Source: Terriglobia bacterium
GTDB lineage: Bacteria; Acidobacteriota; Terriglobia; Bryobacterales; Bryobacteraceae
Length of the DNA: 64,000 bases
NCBI GenBank assembly: GCA_020073345.1
Contig: JAIQFI010000010.1
Location: forward strand, 1-64,000
Reading direction: 5' to 3'
Part shown: positions 60,883 to 64,000 of the stretch, piece after piece
How the letters are laid out: each line of letters begins with the position of its first letter
Position numbering within the stretch: the first letter of the stretch is position 1
Notes under the pieces: model-generated
Told to the model about the DNA's origin: nothing
Seen by the model: the letters and a program-made list of their open reading frames with translations, nothing else
Database searches by the model: none
Translations under genes and position numbers: made by a program

Positions 60883-61455
60883 ATGAAGTCCCTCCTGATA
60901 TTCCTTCCTCTGGTTTCGATCACTTTGTGGGGGCAGGCGGCCCCTAGTGTTCCCGCGTCCTGGGACGTTTCGAAGAGCGTCAGCGAGCTGGCGGCGCAGG
61001 TGGCGCAGCTGAAGCCTCTGCTGGCGCAGTTGGCTCCCCAGGACTGGGTGGAAAAGGGGGCGCCCGCGGCTTACGTGGCCCAGTGGCAAAGTGCGCGGCA
61101 GGAGCTGGACTATCTGGATCAGACCGCCCGAGCCTTAGAGAGGCAGCCCGAGAAACTGACGGCGGCGCTGGACCTGTATTTCAGGTTGCAAGGCGTGGAG
61201 TGGCGGCTGGAATCACTGTCCGAAGGCGCCCGCAGGTATCAGAATGCCGCGGCCGGCGATCAGCTCGCGGCTGCCGTGGGCGAGGATGCCACCAAGCGCG
61301 ATCAGCTGCGCCTGTACATCACCGACCTGGCCGCGCAAAACGAGCAGGAGTTCGCGGTGGTGGAGCGGGAAGCGCAGCGGTGCCGGGAAGTGCAGAATCA
61401 GCTAACGCCCCGCCCGGCCGCGGCGCCGGCCAAAAGAAGCACCAAGGCCAAGTAA
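60883..61455 (+). CDS. Secreted alpha-helical protein of unknown function
   Basis: A 190-residue protein with signal peptide MKSLLIFLPLVSITLWGQAA. The mature part is almost entirely predicted helix and coiled coil: VSELAAQVAQLKPLLAQLAP, YVAQWQSARQELDYLDQTAR, LTAALDLYFRLQGVEWRLES and LAAQNEQEFAVVEREAQRCR. It ends in a basic, Pro/Ala-rich tail (PAAAPAKRSTKAK). The length and helical-bundle design suggest a periplasmic adaptor or chaperone. It lies 13 bases upstream of the Cys-rich small gene and 54 bases downstream of the FecR gene, so the three may be co-transcribed. No family is recognised. Confidence 0.75.
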   Translation: MKSLLIFLPLVSITLWGQAAPSVPASWDVSKSVSELAAQVAQLKPLLAQLAPQDWVEKGAPAAYVAQWQSARQELDYLDQTARALERQPEKLTAALDLYFRLQGVEWRLESLSEGARRYQNAAAGDQLAAAVGEDATKRDQLRLYITDLAAQNEQEFAVVEREAQRCREVQNQLTPRPAAAPAKRSTKAK

Positions 61456-61468
61456 GGGAGACGCAACC

Positions 61469-61627
61469 GTGAGTGAGATTATCGCCTTCGCATGCAGCAT
61501 CTGCGGAGAGCCTTCCACCGAGATCTGCGTGTATTGCACCAAGGATGCCTGCGAGAATCACCGCTGCTTAAAATGCCAGCGCTGCAGCGACTGCTGCCAG
61601 TGCGAGCAGCGGCGGACGCAAGATTAG
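61469..61627 (+). CDS. 52-residue Cys-rich zinc-binding-type protein
   Basis: A GTG start follows AAGGGAG by eight bases. The translation (MSEIIAFACSICGEPSTEIC, then VYCTKDACENHRCLKCQRCS, then DCCQCEQRRTQD) contains 11 cysteines and one histidine in 52 residues. The spacings CxxC, CxxC, CxxxxHxC and CxxCxxCxxCCxC resemble a cross-brace or B-box-like zinc fold with room for two or more metals. No signal peptide is present, so it is cytoplasmic. It lies 13 bases after the helical secreted protein gene. It is below common length cut-offs and easily missed. Function unknown. Confidence 0.75.
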   Translation: MSEIIAFACSICGEPSTEICVYCTKDACENHRCLKCQRCSDCCQCEQRRTQD

Positions 61628-61637
61628 TCGTGACGAT

Positions 61638-62642
61638 TTAGCGTTTCTTTTTGGCCGCGGCGATGACCGCGTCGCGATCCCCGCGGGTCCAGGCTGACTG
61701 TATCTCCGGTTCCGGCATCCCGGCGACGCGACCCAGCAGGATAAAAGCCGGCAAAGCATGGCTGAGCGTTTTCCAGCGGGCCATATCGATCAGTGCGTCG
61801 AGCGCCCGCGTGCGCAACTGATCCAGGACCAGCGGATCACGGCTGTCAGTCAGAGTTTGGAGCGCCTTCAGCGCGCGGTTGCGGTCCGACCAGGACAGCG
61901 AATTCAGCATCTCGATGAACCAGGTGGGAGAGACGCGGACATCGGACGTGGGTTCGAGTTTGGCCAGCACACTCAGAGCCACCAGACTGCGCGCGGCGTT
62001 CGTGCGGACGCCGGCGTCCGCGTCCTTGAGCGCGTACTGAAGATCGTTGACGATATCGCTCTTGCGGGTGGCGTAGACCAGAACATAAGCGGCCGTGGCG
62101 CGCTGGGTTTCATCGTCGGAGTTGCGCAGCACGTTGCGGATCTGCGCCAAGTATTGGTCGGCCAGGGCGGGAAACATCTCCTGCACCGCGCGCGCTGAGC
62201 CATCCGCCATCAGAGGATGCCCATGGGTGAGATCCTCGTCCACGGACCCGCGGCGGGAAGCGACCTGGGCGGCTTCGAGGAAGCGGTTGTATGCGCCGAC
62301 GATCTCATCGGGCAGGGTTATTTCTCTCTCCGGCGGCTCGCGCAGGTCGAAATGCGGCGCTCCTTTTTCTTCGATGCCGACGTAAAGAACGGTCTGGCCG
62401 TCATCGCAACACACGGCTTCCAGATGCGATTCGACAATGCCCGGAATCTGGTCTAGTTTGGCCTCGGCGTCGCCTTTGGAAGGAGGCATCCGATCGCCTT
62501 CGTGGACGCCCAGAGCTTTGCGGATCTGGGATTCGGAAACTTTATGGAGACCGTAAAAGTCGAGAACATCCACGCGCAGTTCTTGCGCGTGCATGGATGC
62601 AACGGCCAGAAGAAGAATCGGGAGGATACGACGAAAGTGCAT
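61638..62642 (-). CDS. Exported protein with POTRA-like start and HEAT repeats
   Basis: A 334-residue protein with signal peptide MHFRRILPILLLAVASMHAQ. Residues about 22-95 read like a POTRA/FtsQ-type domain (VDVLDFYGLHKVSESQIRKA, LGVHEGDRMP, KLDQIPGIVESHLEAV). The rest forms HEAT-like helices: SDDETQRATAAYVLVYATRK, DADAGVRTNAARSLVALSVL and LSWSDRNRALKALQTLTDSR. It is convergent with the Cys-rich gene and downstream of the DUF4870 gene on the same strand by 22 bases. Such proteins are scaffolds. Function unknown. Confidence 0.78.
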   Translation of the reverse strand: MHFRRILPILLLAVASMHAQELRVDVLDFYGLHKVSESQIRKALGVHEGDRMPPSKGDAEAKLDQIPGIVESHLEAVCCDDGQTVLYVGIEEKGAPHFDLREPPEREITLPDEIVGAYNRFLEAAQVASRRGSVDEDLTHGHPLMADGSARAVQEMFPALADQYLAQIRNVLRNSDDETQRATAAYVLVYATRKSDIVNDLQYALKDADAGVRTNAARSLVALSVLAKLEPTSDVRVSPTWFIEMLNSLSWSDRNRALKALQTLTDSRDPLVLDQLRTRALDALIDMARWKTLSHALPAFILLGRVAGMPEPEIQSAWTRGDRDAVIAAAKKKR

Positions 62643-62664
62643 CTTTTATAAAAGGCCGCGGCGC

Positions 62665-63156
62665 TTACGACTGCGCCTGCTTTTCGGCCCAGGCGCCGAT
62701 GACGGGAAGAACGAACCGCTCCTTATTGTACGCCTTGTACATTAAGTACAACCACGCCGCCACGACTCCCAGCGAGAAGGCCAGCCAGAGCAGGATATCG
62801 AGCAGCCAGCCGATGAACGGCAAAGCCGCGATGGGGTAGGAAAGTATGTTCAGCGCCATGCCGATCACCATGGCGGCGATCCAGGCGAAGATAGCCTGAA
62901 AGGCGTGGAAGCGGATGACCTTGTTGTGATTGTAGGGCTCGAGCACCAGGAAGAGGATGCCTGTGAGGACGCCCACCAGGTAGCACAGCGCGGCCGCGAC
63001 GTTCTCTTCGATCACCGACGAGGAAGCCGCGGAGGCCGGTGCTGCGCCGCCCGCGCCAGGACCCGTCGAAGCGCCCGCAGCAAATCCGGACGGTGCTCCG
63101 CATTTGGCGCAGAACTTTCCTTGGACTTCAGCCCCGCAACTTGCGCAGAACGCCAT
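62665..63156 (-). CDS. DUF4870 membrane protein with N-terminal zinc ribbon
   Basis: A 163-residue protein. The N terminus is a zinc ribbon (MAFCASCGAEVQGKFCAKCG, four cysteines), then a Gly/Ala/Ser linker. Three to four membrane helices follow with the DUF4870/TM2-like pattern: AALCYLVGVLTGILFLVLEP, NKVIRFHAFQAIFAWIAAMV and LPFIGWLLDILLWLAFSLGV. Family function is unknown. It begins 14 bases after the stop of the cytochrome gene on the same strand, and a -10-like TACAGT six bases before the ATG could allow separate transcription. Confidence 0.88.
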   Translation of the reverse strand: MAFCASCGAEVQGKFCAKCGAPSGFAAGASTGPGAGGAAPASAASSSVIEENVAAALCYLVGVLTGILFLVLEPYNHNKVIRFHAFQAIFAWIAAMVIGMALNILSYPIAALPFIGWLLDILLWLAFSLGVVAAWLYLMYKAYNKERFVLPVIGAWAEKQAQS

Positions 63157-63170
63157 GCCTCAACTGTACA

Positions 63171-64000
63171 TCAGCGCGTAATACCGAGGGTCTTCAGAAC
63201 CTCGGGCGAGGGCTCCTCCACTGCAACGGCTTTGTGGCAGGTATCGCAATCCTGCGTGATGGTCTGGCCCGAGGCGGTGGAGTGGCCTCCGTCGTGGCAG
63301 CGGAAACATCCCGGAGAGTCGACGTGCCCAAGATTGTTGAGGTACGTTCCCCAGGTCACCTTGAGGTCGGGAAACACGTTGCGCTGATAGATGGCCAGCA
63401 GCGCCGCGGCGGCCGCCTGAATCTCGGGAGTGCGTTTGGCCGCCACATCCGGATACGCCTGCCGGTAGAAGCCGGTAAGGCCTTCGGGGATTCTCTGCGC
63501 GGCTTCCGCATCGTTTTGATAACTCGCCTGGATCAATGTCAATCCCGTTTTCTTGACGAAAGGCAGCGTGGCGGCGATCTGGCCGTCAGCCAGAGCCTGA
63601 TCGATTGCGCGATCCGCATCCTCGAAACGATGCGCGGCACGGTTGTGGCAATCGACGCACTGCATTTCAAACACCGGTAGCGACGGATTGGCGCCGCTAC
63701 CAGCGAGATACGTCCGCGCGGCTCCCGTGTCCGTGTTGCGATATTCGACCCACGGGATGGTCTGGCGTTTCTTGTCCTGCGCCGCGTAGCGAATGCGAAC
63801 ACCCGGTCCCATGTGCGCGCCGTGAATGCCGCCCAGTGCGCCGCCTCCAACCAGCATCGTCAAGACGGTTTCCGTCCTGGTATTAGATTCGTCCGGCTGA
63901 TATTTGGCGGTCACGCGAAGGCGCGGACCGATGTATTTCTGGCGCGCGTGGCACTGCTCGCAGGTCTCCGTGGAAGAGACCAGGCGGTTGCTCTCCAGGG
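63171..64000 (-). CDS. Multiheme c-type cytochrome, 5' part beyond the window
   Basis: The frame is open to the right edge, so the true start is outside. Four heme motifs are visible: CEQCH near 63950, CVDCH, CFRCH and CDTCH, with extra histidines (HNRAAHRFEDADRAI; HDGGHSTASGQTITQ) as axial ligands. It resembles the NapC/NirT or cytochrome c3-like multiheme proteins of Acidobacteria, which link the quinone pool or periplasmic oxidations to terminal acceptors. It could accept electrons from the PQQ enzymes in this window, although nothing in the sequence proves that link. The short gap to the DUF4870 gene suggests a shared transcript. Confidence 0.9.
   Translation of the reverse strand, partial: LESNRLVSSTETCEQCHARQKYIGPRLRVTAKYQPDESNTRTETVLTMLVGGGALGGIHGAHMGPGVRIRYAAQDKKRQTIPWVEYRNTDTGAARTYLAGSGANPSLPVFEMQCVDCHNRAAHRFEDADRAIDQALADGQIAATLPFVKKTGLTLIQASYQNDAEAAQRIPEGLTGFYRQAYPDVAAKRTPEIQAAAAALLAIYQRNVFPDLKVTWGTYLNNLGHVDSPGCFRCHDGGHSTASGQTITQDCDTCHKAVAVEEPSPEVLKTLGITR

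Overview
The window is GC-rich bacterial chromosome that reads as Acidobacteriota, most likely the Solibacter/Bryobacter group. Lineage markers seen directly are an ADOP-type duplicated permease (acidobacterial duplicated orphan permease) with its PadR partner, an Oar-like TonB-dependent receptor with an N-terminal carboxypeptidase-regulatory domain, a C-terminal region resembling the Solibacter C-terminal domain on a BNR-propeller protein, a PEP-CTERM protein, and several secreted PQQ dehydrogenases accompanied by a paralogous family of uncharacterised secreted proteins. No 16S rRNA or other phylogenetic marker is present, so the assignment rests on gene families.

Layout. 1-7.3 kb: an RND efflux pair (the adaptor is cut by the window edge) followed by sulfur-linked small genes (DUF2892, DUF302, TauE/SafE exporter, DUF442 phosphatase/rhodanese-like, exported DsrE-like). 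7.3-13.6 kb: tandem universal stress protein, sodium:solute symporter, threonine synthase, a frameshifted outer-membrane barrel, a sugar nucleotidyltransferase and a DksA/TraR zinc protein. 13.6-23.6 kb: exported metallo-beta-lactamase-fold hydrolase, GT-C type membrane protein, two PQQ dehydrogenases, two related secreted proteins and a type-B carboxylesterase: a periplasmic oxidation/hydrolysis region. 23.6-26.4 kb: an HxlR regulator, a cytoplasmic BNR propeller and a MoaD/ThiS-like protein in one overlapping operon with a clear operator, next to an exported VOC protein. 26.5-28.6 kb: a visibly AT-richer island with TcmP (three-Cys-motif partner), its DUF5131 partner and a DUF4326 gene; the first two are frameshifted, and a tRNA-3'-end-like sequence lies beside them.

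28.7-40 kb: cell-surface region with a DUF4159 protein, an RnfD/NqrB-like membrane protein fused to Sel1-like repeats, two large secreted proteins, a PEP-CTERM protein and the TonB-dependent receptor, ending in a strong terminator. 40-52 kb: mostly housekeeping (tRNA-Leu(GAG)-secG, acyl-CoA dehydrogenase, ECF sigma/anti-sigma/DUF4097, CPBP protease, DUF3500, manA, aminotransferase, coaD, Mla-type ATPase, a deleted mobA remnant, lytic transglycosylase, AMIN-amidase). 52-60 kb: ADOP permease and PadR under an operator-embedded promoter, then an operon of beta-propeller lipoprotein, histidine kinase, exported methyltransferase and BNR/Solibacter-C-terminal protein. 60-64 kb: FecR protein, a helical secreted protein, a 52-residue Cys-rich protein missed by length cut-offs, a HEAT protein, DUF4870 and a multiheme cytochrome running off the right edge.

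Many genes are coupled by 4-base ATGA/GTGA overlaps. Several single or first genes have a -10-like hexamer only six bases before the start codon, suggesting leaderless mRNAs. Four genes are broken (outer-membrane barrel, DUF5131, TcmP, mobA). No CRISPR array, complete insertion sequence or rRNA was seen.
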